This document shows positions 11,161 to 19,999 of a stretch of 22,239 nt of DNA, one piece after another. The stretch lies in the NCBI GenBank assembly GCA_051453625.1, contig JBOZIK010000001.1:242019271-242041509 (forward strand). The letters are read 5' to 3'. Every line of letters begins with the position of its first letter. The first letter of the stretch is position 1. A program made the translations under genes and the position numbers. The notes under the pieces were generated by a model that worked only from the letters and a program-made list of their open reading frames with translations, searched no databases and was not told where the DNA came from. The stretch is from Welwitschia mirabilis (taxonomy: Eukaryota > Gnetophyta > Gnetopsida > Welwitschiales).

Positions 11161-12980
11161 TAAAAGAAAAGGGAAAAATATTTATAACTTCATTTATAGG
11201 TAACCAAATAATCTCTCCTAAGAACCAAACTATTGCTAATGAAACAAGGATTATTTTAACACCTAACATGGAAAAATCTACCTTGAATTGAGTGTGTAAT
11301 GAGTGAAAAACTTCAAAAAATTAAAAAAACATGAAATTTTAGGAGAAAATACTCATAACTTTAAATCTACCAGATGAAATTCAATTTCGTAAGTTTCTAA
11401 GCATAGGTCAACCAAAAATATAGGTGGGTATAGGGAGAAATCATAAGATGTGGCTTAAAATGAAAAAAAAAAAAAGTAAATTTGAGAAATTTAAATAATG
11501 GAAATGATGACAAATTATCTCATTATAATGAAACATGACTGAATTACTTGCAATTGATAACTTTAGAGGTCAAAGATAAATGAGGCACCTTAGAGGGGCC
11601 AAAGGAAACAAGTAATACAAGAATTGATTTGAAAATGAGGAAAGAAAAAGGGTTATATAGAAAAGTTATTATACTATCATCCCTCGTGTTATGGGGATGA
11701 AAACAAGAATTACACATGTGTTATTTTCTTGGTTGTATCCACGACAACAAGCACGACCATACAAAAATCATGAGCAAATTTCACAGTCATTGTCCCTTAT
11801 GTCATGAGGATGATAAATGACACAACAAACTTTTCAAACTCTTGTTAAGCTTAGATTTGGAGGTTAAACCTTACTCATAAGATGTACATCAAACCTAAAC
11901 TTAGTTTTTATGAAAGTAAAAGTTGTGCTCAGGAATTTTGAAAATGCCAATGTGATGAAGGTAAGCCTTAAAAATTTTAATTAAAATAGGTTCAAATATG
12001 AAAAATTATGGATCTAGGATAAGCACTCTATGAAGGATCTAGTGATAGTGATGAATTTATCCAATTAATAAAGAATAGCATTTAAAGGGATCTAATGGTA
12101 AAGTCCATGAAAATTTAATGGTTTAGGCAATTTCTCAATCATAAGCTCATCCAAATTTAAGTGCTTTCAAGTTTTCTGACTGAGAGAAGGGTAAGGATTA
12201 TGAATCATGTATTGAATTTACTTGAAAATAAAATTTAGTATCATGTCCATTATCATGGGAATGGCAGTAGGCATGATAGTCTTTAACTAATGAGTATTGT
12301 AGCCTTTATTGTAGGAATGACATATGGCATGATAATCTTTTTGAAGGCCGATACATAAGATAAATCCAAAATTTAAAGTGGGCAGTCACGTAAATATTAG
12401 ATAGGATTCAAAAGAATTAGAGATAGTAGAAAATTAAAGTAAAAATTGCTCATAAGGTGCTAGAAACATAAAAATTGGAATTTACAAATTGAGAATAGAA
12501 GTTGAAATGCAAAAAAATTAGCCCTAACATTTTTACAATATTTTCTAAGGCTAGTAGTTGCATGATAAAATGCATAGAGTTCATGATGGATAATTTGACT
12601 TAACTAAATAATTAAACCCAATAAGAATTTTAAGAAAATGCAATTTATTTTTGAGGAATTTTTTACTTAACTATAAAAATATGAAAGAAATGAATTTAAA
12701 TAATATGAAAAAGCTTAGTTCCTTTTATTTTAGATGTTAACCTAATAAGAACTATAAAAGATAATTATCAAACTAATCAATGTCAAAGATGTACATGACA
12801 TAATGCTTTAAAGATAATAGATCTAGAAGTAAGTAATTTTGATGAGACACTCATCAATGTACCCATAGAAATTTTTGAGTACAATGCCTAAAGAGAATGT
12901 ACTTTGAAGCCAACTATTCCTTTAGTGGACTTGTGGTAGAACACCATGGAAATAAACATAATTTTCTTTTTTTAGGTAAT
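11027..12980 (-). repeat. Long direct repeat, copy A (E2)
   Basis: It aligns over its whole length with 14975-17180 in the same orientation. Clear anchors are the start (agcaagactatgtct against agcaaggctatgtct), the string ccattttaaaagaaaaggga near 11154/15114, gagtgtgtaatgag near 11289/15249, catatggcatgataat near 12320/16290, and ccatggaaataaaca near 12944/17144. The copies differ by many substitutions, and copy A lacks a 223-base segment present in B. The repeat covers the start of ORF X plus the non-coding block between integrase and ORF X, so it is a second copy of element sequence. It should not simply be called an LTR pair. Confidence 0.8.
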
Positions 12981-13254
12981 TGATGAGAATCAAGGATTCA
13001 TAGGTGTCTTAATAACTTGAGTTTAAATAAATCCAAATTCATTACTTGTTGAACATCATGAATCATAGTAATGGAGCATTGGTCATCCTAAGAATGATCA
13101 AGTAGTCTGATGAATCCTAGATAGATGAATTTAAGAAGTTATCTAGATAATAATAAAGGGAAGTGACTTCTATTTTTTAAGGAGAGGATCCTCTAACTCA
13201 ACTACTTCTATCATGTTGATGAGTAAGAGAAATCATTAGGTGAATGATAATGAT
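11161..13254. other. Non-coding block between integrase and ORF X of E2
   Basis: There is no protein homology and there are stops in all frames. It carries several copies of the dispersed motif (around 11690, 11805, 12252-12281 and 12308-12334). A poly(A) run lies at about 11463-11475. A small + strand ORF at 11100-11291 is a chance frame overlapping the start of ORF X. The block could contain an LTR, but I could not fix TG/CA ends. Confidence 0.5.
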
Positions 13255-14461
13255 TTAAATGTTATTCATTTACCTTTAATATTTCATTAGTTTTTAGGTC
13301 AAAAATCTCAACTAAACCATTAGAATACACCTTATCAATTAGATATGGACCTAGCCATCTAGAATTCAATTTGTTGAAAATTAAATAAACTCTAGCATTG
13401 AAGAGTAGAACATACTGGCTAGGGTAAAAATCTTTATGCATAAGGTTTTTATCATATCCATGTTTGACTTGGGCTTTAACTATAAGTTGGAAATGGAGAG
13501 CCTAGATTCTCTTTTCATCAAGGTGGTTCAATTGGATTAAGCATGCTTGAAGGTTGTCATCATGAGAAACAAGGTTAAGTTGATGGACTATTTTGTAATA
13601 TTTATTACAAACATCAACTGGAAGTACACATGTTTTCCCATAGACAAGTTCATAAGAAGAGAAACCTAAAGAATTATGTCAAGTCATATGATAAGCCTAA
13701 AGAACATCATTAAGACAAAGTACCCATGATTTTTAAGACTTGTGATAAAGTTTTAAGAGTACTTTCTTGATCTCTCAATTATAACTTTCAGCTTGCCCAT
13801 TTGCTTGGGGATTATAAGAATTAGCTCTTCTATGTTTAATTCCAACTAAATGTAAGAGTTTCCTAAGGATCTTATTAATAAAATGAGTACCTTAATCAGA
13901 AATAATAATCCTATAAAATTCAAATCTTTGAAAGATGTTTGATCTAAGAAATTAGCAAATAGGTTTTTCATCATAAGTCTATGTAGGAATGACTTCAACT
14001 CATTTTGTTACATAATTGACTACTACTAAGATATAATGCTTTTTACATGAAGGGGATTTAAGAGATCCTACAAAGTCTATACCCTAGTAATCAATAGGTT
14101 CACATTCCAAGATAGGTATAAGAGACATGTCATGAGTTCGAGTAAGACCTCTAGATCATTAGCAAGAATCACACTTTCTAGAAAAGTTAAAGGCATCTTT
14201 AAATATAGAGGGTTATTAGAATCTTAAATGTAATATTTTCATAGTATTATTTTGGCTACTAAAATGACCTACAAAAAATCCACCATAACAAAGAAGAAAT
14301 ATGTCTTTTTTATTCCATTTGGGAACACATTTGTACATGATTTGATCTTTACATCATCTATACAAATGTGGTTCGATCCATTCGTAATCACCTATCCTAT
14401 GGAGAAAAGATTTTATTGGTTTCTATTGTAATAAGAAGGCTTTTAAAGTGTGACAAGATAT
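13255..14461 (-). pseudogene. Integrase of Athila-like element E2 (zinc finger, DD35E core, C-terminal domain), broken
   Basis: Integrase inserts the retrotransposon cDNA into nuclear DNA. On the - strand the N-terminal zinc-binding region shows FVGHFSSQNNTMKILHL, then FKDAFNFSRKCDSC. The core begins at GIDFVG, where an expected W just before is a TAG stop, and continues YILVVVNYVTKWVEVIP. The catalytic acid codons are visible at 14075-14077 (D), 13895-13897 (D, in ISD-stop-GTHF) and 13787-13789 (E, in NPQANGQAES). That gives exactly 35 codons between the second D and E. The C-terminal part includes FNKLNSRWLGPYLIDKVYSN, matching the RWxGPF module of Athila-type integrases. Several stops make it inactive. 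The upstream end is cut at 14461; the equivalent homology in E1 (17298-17555) also ends there. Confidence 0.9.
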
Positions 14462-14709
14462 TGTGTATTTTCCTTATTATTCAAGTTGATCTCAGTTATC
14501 TCTCTTATATTTACTTAGATATTAAGGGCAACCTTCGTTAAGGTTGATCTCATCTTAGAATAGATTGTATTGTTGTTTATTTCTCTATATTGCATTCAAG
14601 TAGTATTTTGAGCAGATCTCATAATTTATATTGATTAGAAACTAATGAATGCTTTTTCTATTTGATATAAGTTATAGAGAAGTAGTCTTGTGATAGGAAG
14701 GCTAAAGTC

Positions 14710-14716
14710 TATATAA
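14710..14716 (+). promoter_or_regulatory. TATA box of the putative solo LTR
   Basis: TATATAA lies about 250 bases from the left end of the LTR-like unit and 97 bases before an AATAAA signal, a usual arrangement for an LTR promoter. In A+T-rich DNA a TATA match alone is weak; the combination is the argument. Confidence 0.4.
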
Positions 14717-14806
14717 GATACACTTTCATTGTATTTCCATTTGCATTTCTATAGCATTTCATTACTTACATTATTGTTATTCAATTTTCTATAAAGATAA
14801 AAGGAC

Positions 14807-14812
14807 AATAAA
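14807..14812 (+). promoter_or_regulatory. Poly(A) signal AATAAA of the putative solo LTR
   Basis: A canonical AATAAA lies downstream of the TATA box inside the LTR-like unit, where it would mark the R region. The position fits; the motif alone would occur by chance. Confidence 0.35.
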
Positions 14813-14974
14813 ATCTAGTAGTAGATATCATTTCTCTAAATCCAAGCCTAGGCCTTCGTTGGATTACGACATTCAGGTGAACTCTTGTCTATACTAGAGT
14901 ATCATTTCTGTGATTTATGTAAACTACAGATTTATCTCAAGGACTTCCAGATCGCAAGAATTCGCATCGCAACA

Positions 14975-15125
14975 GCAAGGCTATGTCTTCACTTTTATAG
15001 AATAGCCTCTTACTCCCATTGTTCTACTTCTTAGGAAACAACAGAGTGTATAAAAATTTAAGAATAAGATGCACCTATGTCACTACATGAAGAAATCCAC
15101 AAAATAGATATACGCCATTTTAAAA
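14975..15125 (-). pseudogene. Truncated start of ORF X, E1 copy
   Basis: The same frame that opens ORF X in E2 is readable here: FFPFLLKWRISILWIS, then EVEQWE(stop)EAIL and RHSLAV, with further stops. It ends abruptly at 14975, where the LTR-like unit begins. Shared protein-level similarity in the same reading frame as the E2 copy supports ORF X being a real, once-coding part of the family. Both copies have a stop just before the FFPFLL stretch, so the true start or a splice acceptor should be near it. Confidence 0.5.
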
Positions 15126-15834
15126 GAAAAGGGAAAAATATTCATAACTTTATTTATAGATAACCAAATATTCTCTTATAAAAATCAGATCATAGCTAAT
15201 GAAACAAGGATTGATTTAACACCTGACATGGCAAAAAATACTATGAATTGAGTGTGTAATGAGCAAAAAACTCCAAAAAGTAAAAAAAATGAAATTTTAG
15301 GAGAAAATACTCATAACTTTGAATTTAGCAAACGAAATTCGATTCCATAAGTTTCTAAGTGTAGATCAGCAAAAATATAGGTGGGTATGAAAAGAAATCA
15401 TTAGATACAATCTAGAATGAAAGAAATGAATGAAATTAATAAATTTTAAACCATGGAAAAAGGTAAAGAATTACCTCATTTTGACCAAATATGATTAAAT
15501 TGCTCACAATTAATAGCTCCAAAGCTAAAAGATGAGTAAGATGCTTGAGACGAGTCAAGGGAAATAAGTGGCATAAGAATTAGTTAGAAAATGAGGTAGA
15601 AAAAGGGTTATATAAAAAATTCTATTATGTTGCCATTTCTCATGTCAAGGGGATGACATGTACCATCTATTTGGTCATGCCAATGATAAAGAGCATGACC
15701 ATATAGAAAACCCAAGACAAAATTTATAGTTGTTATCTCGCTTATTATGGAAATGACACATCAAATAACAACCTTCTAAATTTCTAATTGAGCCTAGATT
15801 TTGAAGTTGAACCTTAATAATGGAGGGTATTTTG

Positions 15835-15896
15835 ATCATAAACTCAGGTTTTATGAATCTCAACAATCATAAACTCAGGTTTTATGAATCTCAACA
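15835..15896. repeat. Perfect 31-bp tandem duplication
   Basis: The unit starts atcataaactcaggtttta and ends gaatctcaaca. It occurs twice head to tail (15835-15865 and 15866-15896) without a mismatch. Copy A of the long repeat has only one, diverged, equivalent near 11878-11925, so this is a later change in E1. Confidence 0.9.
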
Positions 15897-16862
15897 TTAT
15901 GCTTAGGAATTGTTAAAATGCCAATATGATGAAGGTAACCTTAAAATGTTTTATCAGGATAGGTTCAAAGTTGATATAAGATCATGGATTTAGGATAAGT
16001 GATCTGTGAAGGATCTAATGAAAGGGATGAATTTGCCCAATTGGCTAAAAATGGCGTTTAAAGGGGCCTAATGGGGAAGTCCAAGAAAATTTGGTGGTTT
16101 ATATGATTTATTGATTTTAAACTGATTCAAATTTAAGTGATTTTAAGTTTTTTAACTGAGAGGAGTGTGAGGATTAATAATCATGTAATGAATTTATTAG
16201 AAATTAAAATTGAGTATCGTGTGCTTTATTGTGGGGATGACATAAGGTACGACAGTACTGCAACAAGTTTCATGGCCTTGGTCATGGGAACGACATATGG
16301 CATGATAATATTTTTGAAGGTACATGCATAAGATAAATTTAGAATTTGAAGTGGAGTCAAAAAATGTTAAAAATGCTTTAAAAGAACTAGGAAGAGCACA
16401 AATTTGAGGTGAAATAACTCGTAAGGGGTTAGAAACACAAAAACTAGAAATTGCAAATATAGAATTGAAGATGAAATGTAAAAAATGAAGCCCTAATATG
16501 TCCACAATATTTTCCAAGGCTAGTATTTAAATGATAAAATGCATAGAATTCATGATAGATAACTTAACTTAACTAAAGAATTAAACCTAATAGGAATTTT
16601 AAGAGAATGTAATTTGGTTTTAAGAATTTTTGACTTAATTATTAAAGTATGAAAGAAGTGGATTTAAATAATATGAAGAAGGTTGGTTCCTTTTATTCTA
16701 GATGCCAACCTAACAAGACCCACATAGGATAATTGTCAGACTAATTAATGTGAAAGATATACATGAAATAATGCTTTAAAAATAATATATTCAAAAGTAA
16801 GTGATTATGAAGAGATGATCATCAAGGTACTCATAGAAAGTTTTGAGTGCCTTTTATCTTCA

Positions 16863-16913
16863 TTCTTCTTTCTTTCTCTTTCTTCTTCCCCCTTTTTTTT
16901 CTTTTTCCTTTTT
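16863..16913 (-). repeat. 51-base pyrimidine tract (polypurine on the - strand)
   Basis: From 16863 to 16913 every base is C or T. On the element's coding strand this is a polypurine run containing five consecutive G residues. The next bases in that direction (after AAGAA) are TGAAGATAAAAGG, so this would serve as a polypurine tract followed by an LTR start with TG. The alternative is a simple-sequence insertion, since the E2 copy lacks the whole 223-base segment. Confidence 0.45.
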
Positions 16914-17074
16914 AGTATTTTATTCAAAGAGGAAGATTAAGTATCAAGAGGCACTATTATTCATGATGAGAGAGGTGTAACCACTACCATAGGAGAAGAA
17001 ATCCATAAGTAAAAACCTGATCATGACCAACTATCTCCTAGGTAAAGTCTCCACAGCTACCATATCATATTGCT

Positions 17075-17106
17075 AAAAGAGAATGTACCTAAAAGAGAAT
17101 GAACCT
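17075..17106. repeat. 16-bp tandem duplication
   Basis: aaaagagaatgtacct is followed directly by aaaagagaatgaacct. The E2 counterpart near 12889 has a single related unit. Confidence 0.8.
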
Positions 17107-17197
17107 AAAAGCCAACTGTTCCTCTGGTGCACTTATGGTAGAATACCATGGAAATAAACACTATTTTTTTAAAGGTATTTGCACTTTTATAATGAGG

Positions 17198-17297
17198 NNN
17201 NNNNNNNNNNNNNNNNNNNNNNNNNNNNNNNNNNNNNNNNNNNNNNNNNNNNNNNNNNNNNNNNNNNNNNNNNNNNNNNNNNNNNNNNNNNNNNNNN
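17198..17297. other. Scaffold gap, exactly 100 N
   Basis: A round 100 N usually stands for unknown length. The gap sits between the integrase zinc finger (right) and the long repeat (left). The whole integrase core and C-terminal part of E1, about 1 kb in E2, is missing here and may simply be unassembled. Confidence 0.95.
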
Positions 17298-17590
17298 GGG
17301 ATAATAAAATCCCAAATGTAATATTTTTATGATAGTCTTTTGGCCACTAAAATAACCTCTACAAACTTTGCCATGACAAAGATTAAGAATCTCTTTTTTC
17401 TCCTATTTGAGAATGCATTTGCACATGATTTAATCTTTGCATCACCTATACAAATGTGGTTCAATCCATTAATGGTCACTTATCCTATGGAAGAAACATT
17501 TTCATTGGTTTCTATTCCAATGAAAAGGTGTTTTAAGTGTGACAAGATAATTCATGATATCAGCATACTAAGAAGCAATTTTTTTTGAAG
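17298..17590 (-). pseudogene. Integrase N-terminal zinc-finger part of E1
   Basis: On the - strand: WIEPHLYR with flanking stops, then ILNLCHGKVCRGYFSGQKTI and IKILHLGFYYP. This is the H2C2 zinc-binding start of a Ty3/gypsy integrase in its Athila form. The CDxC half of the finger would lie in the adjacent gap. It aligns at nucleotide level with 14213-14461 of E2, for example around catatccta/ccttatccta and caaatgtggttc. Two + strand ORFs drawn over this segment are shadows. Confidence 0.85.
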
Positions 17591-17689
17591 ATACTTCATA
17601 AAATTGTTCAACCATTAAAAGTTGCTCATCTAGGAAATCCTCATAAATTAGTTGAACAGAAGAATTAGGAAAGGTATCTGAAGGAATTA
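17591..17689 (-). other. RNase H to integrase connector of E1
   Basis: A short stretch separates the end of RNase H from the integrase start. No motif is clear and both frame and stops are disturbed. It has the normal place and size of the connector in Athila-type pol. Confidence 0.4.
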
Positions 17690-18035
17690 TAGAAAGATGA
17701 TCAGCTACTATATTTTTTTTCCCTTGCTTTGTCCACTATCCTCAAATTGATTTCTTGTAATAAGAGTTTTCATCATATCAAGCATTTACTAGAATATTTA
17801 TTTATCATTAAATATCTAATGACAACATGATCTATATAAACATAAGTGTGAAAATCAAGGAGGTAATGTCAGAGTTTGTCTAGACAGAAGATGATTGCTA
17901 GCATCTCCTTTTTAGTAGTCATGTATTTAAGTTTAGCATTAAAAAGATTTTTAATAATGTAGCTAATTATTTTCATCCCTTTCTCATGTTTTTATCCTAA
18001 CATACCACCTACAGCAAGATTACTAGAGTCACACA
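17690..18035 (-). pseudogene. RNase H domain of E1 pol
   Basis: RNase H removes RNA from the RNA-DNA hybrid during reverse transcription. On the - strand: CDSSNLAVGGMLG opens the domain with the first catalytic D. KYMTTKKEMLAIIFCLDKL follows with the catalytic E. Then come YIDHVVIRYLMINK, with the third acid in the DH pair, and ADHLS at the end. All are standard blocks of Ty3/gypsy RNase H in the right order and spacing. Stops include one replacing Q after MLG. Frame shifts occur in the second half, so it is not functional. Confidence 0.9.
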
Positions 18036-18149
18036 TTAGCTTGAAGTTCTTATTCCAATCTGGTCCACTTTCTATGAGTTCATTGGCAATGGTAATTTTA
18101 AGATTCTCAAAGGGTTGTTGCATTTATTACTCTATTTATATTTAATATC

Positions 18150-18933
18150 CTTTTCCAAAATTTAATAAAATAACTTACAAATTTTTGCATATCCTTCAAT
18201 GAATCTACAATAAAATCCATGATGTCCCAAAAATGATTGGAGTTGTTTTATATTAAAAGGAGATGGAAGACTTTTTATGGATTCATTTGTATACATCTTA
18301 TTAAAATATGATGTTATAAAACTATCTCTTTATTAATCATGAAATGGATCTTTTTCCAACTAAGGTGAAGTCCAATTTTAACACATCATTCTAATACTTA
18401 TGTTAAATGATTCAAAGTTTGATTAAAAGAGTCTCTAAATATTAAAAAGTCATCCATGAAAATTTTGATGGCATTTTCTACAAGGTTACTAAAAATTCCC
18501 ATCATAGCACATTGAAAGCTATCTAAAGCATTATATAAATCAAAAGGAATTCTTCTAAAAGCATACGTACCAAAAGGAAAAGTAAAAGTAGTCTTCTCTT
18601 GATCTTTATTTGCAATAAATACTTGGTTTTATCCACTATAACCATCAAGAAAATAGTAAAATGCATGTCCTTTTATTTTATTTAATACTTGATCAAGAAA
18701 ACGAAGAGGGCAATGATTATTTTTAATTACTTTATTAAGTCTTTGAAATTCTATGCATACTCTCCACTTACCACCTTTCTTAGATACTATAGTTAATGGG
18801 ATAACCCACTCACTATCACTTATAAAGTAAATGATGTTATCATCTAAAGCTTTAATGATCCCATCTTTAACCACTTGTTTTAGTGATATATTTAGATGAC
18901 ATTAAGGTTTTCTTATGGGTTTTGGATTGTCCT
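18150..18933 (-). pseudogene. Reverse transcriptase domain of E1 pol
   Basis: The RT copies element RNA into cDNA. On the - strand: VKDGIIKALDDNIIYFISDS and EWVIPLTIVSKKGGKWRVCI lead to NKVIKNNHCPLRFLDQVLNK and HAFYYFLDGYSG, the block holding the first catalytic D. Next are DQEKTTFTFPFGTYAFRRIP and the active-site box IKIFMDDF (F-M-D-D) near 18450-18475. The longest open piece is 18629-18874. Beyond it stops appear, including one for W/Y after GYSG, and the thumb region is poorly preserved. The wording of the first block is close to Athila-type elements. The lower coordinate limit is approximate. Confidence 0.92.
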
Positions 18934-19400
18934 CTATATCTTGTGTTGAAAAATATGTGGTGGAATAGAAGATAGGTGCTTGTAACTATAAGCAAAAGAT
19001 TTAAATTTAGATGTGAGGAGTGATACTAAGACTTTCTTATCTTTGGAATAAAGATGACTACTAATGATTAATGGTGGGTTATTATTGATAAAAATGTATT
19101 TCAATCCCTTTTTAAGCTCCTTCAAATTCATATTAGAGTTGACTTCTTCATGTCTAATCATGGTTGCATAACCATCCTCATCAAAAGTTATTTCCATGGC
19201 TTTTACTTCTTCAATGTCTTGGGTTGTGATGTTCTTGAATGTTTCTTCCATCAAAGGTTCCATATTACTGTCAAGTTTACAAGGGTTGATGGACTTAAGA
19301 ATACCTAAGATGGTTGAGAATTTCTTTATGTCATCAAAAAGATTTGGTTGTTCATGTCTAAGAGCCTTTAATTCAAGTGAATGATGAGCTACAAACATTG
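18934..19400 (-). pseudogene. Protease-to-RT linker of E1 pol, 154-codon open piece
   Basis: An open frame of 154 codons starts MFVAHHSLELKALRHEQPNL. It contains PLMEETFKNITTQDIEEVKA and later GLKYIFINNNPPLIISSHLY, with SIPPHIFQHKI at its end. The last two blocks match the segment just before RT in Athila-type pol (LKYAYL..., ...VIISS..., GISP...C.H.I pattern). It runs into RT with only a short disturbed stretch (18875-18933), so it is the upstream part of the same polyprotein rather than a separate gene. A - strand copy with the same start lies at 20875-21130. A + strand ORF at 19196-19384 is a shadow. Confidence 0.8.
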
Positions 19401-19960
19401 TTAATCTAAGATCTTCACTTAGCTCATCATTTGGATTCTTTGTATCTTTTTCTACTATGTTGAGGACTTGAACTTGAATCTTTTTACTATTTCGATGAAG
19501 TTACATGGTTCTAGCACTAGTGTATATAATGCAATGAGCATTAGTATAAAAAGCTCTACCTAAAAGTAAGGGGTATCCACCATTGTAATTAATTTCAATA
19601 ATTATGACATCAATGGAGTAGTAGACTTCCTCAAATCTTTGATAATTCCAAGCAGCTTTCTTAATGTTGAATCAGCCATTTCCAAGCTAATTGTTGTTGG
19701 TTCAATTCGATTTTCTAATTCAAACTTTTACAACTATGGAGGGGCATTATGTTCACACTTGCACCTATGTCAATAAGGACCTTCTTAACCTTTTTGTTGT
19801 CTTCTAAGATTACACTAATGATTGTTGCCCTTGGATCTTTGAATTTTAGACATTTTTACATCATCAAGTTGGTTATAGATTGGGCTAAAAACACTCTACT
19901 TAATAATGTACATTTTGGCTTCCTCCTATAAAGGTCTTTCCATACTTTGGCATACTTAGG
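19401..19960 (-). pseudogene. Aspartic protease domain of E1 (left copy)
   Basis: The protease matures the Gag-Pol precursor. On the - strand: NPKYAKVWKDLYRRKPKC leads in. VLIDIGASVNIMP contains the active-site DxGA box near 19750-19775, with D kept. ENRIEPTTISLEMADS lies in another frame, which shows a small indel right after NIMP. PLLLGRAF near 19549-19572 is the LGRPF-type C-terminal motif. Stops interrupt the lead-in (VF-stop) and other places. The order and spacing match Athila-type proteases. Confidence 0.85.
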
Positions 19961-19999
19961 ATTGTATTGAAGTATGCCCCAAAATGGTAGTGTGACATT

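Larger units (their letters stand above)
9955..14461 (-). mobile_element. Athila-like Ty3/gypsy element E2, 3' part only
   Basis: On the - strand the order is integrase (13255-14461), a long block without coding homology (11161-13254), then ORF X (9955-11160). Gag, protease, RT and RNase H are absent. The left-hand start in element direction is cut exactly where the LTR-like unit 14462-14974 begins. The lower-coordinate end of the element is not defined, because no 3' LTR was recognised. Integrase motifs place it with E1 in the same family. Confidence 0.7.
14462..14974 (+). mobile_element. Possible solo LTR (about 513 bp) inserted between E2 and E1
   Basis: The segment begins TGTGTATTTT and ends GCATCGCAACA, so it has TG...CA ends. 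It interrupts E2 integrase on its left, where alignment with E1 stops at 14461, and the E1 long repeat on its right, where alignment with E2 starts at 14975. Inside are TATATAA at 14710-14716 and AATAAA at 14807-14812, in the order expected for U3-R of a + strand LTR. The string gttgatctca occurs twice in the left part. Flanking pentamers (gatat and gcaag) do not match, so there is no target-site duplication. It may be copia-like by size and ending, but there is no internal region to prove this. Confidence 0.55.
14975..17180 (-). repeat. Long direct repeat, copy B (E1)
   Basis: This is the partner of 11027-12980. It is longer by a 223-base segment at 16851-17073 holding a pyrimidine tract, and by a 31-base tandem duplication at 15835-15896. 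Between 15126 and 17180 there is no coding homology. ORFs called on either strand around 15675-15866 and 16137-16517 are chance frames in non-coding repeat. Copies of the dispersed motif lie near 15640-15665, 15735-15757, 16220-16255 and 16280-16310. Confidence 0.8.

Noticed and set aside
9258-12334. Dispersed motif as a CRISPR array
   Set aside because: The units are imperfect and irregularly spaced over kilobases in plant retrotransposon DNA, with no uniform spacers or cas genes.
16137-16517. Overlapping ORFs on both strands (64 and 106 codons)
   Set aside because: They lie in the non-coding part of the long repeat, and I recognised no related reading frame in the E2 copy around 12170-12540.
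11027-17180. Copies A and B as the two LTRs of a single element
   Set aside because: Both copies include the start of the same ORF X at one end and follow integrase sequence at the other. Their right-left limits coincide with a foreign LTR-like unit, and no TG/CA ends or target duplication fit. An LTR may still be contained within them.
17099-17332. ORF reading through the N gap at 17198-17297
   Set aside because: It exists only because N codons are not counted as stops.
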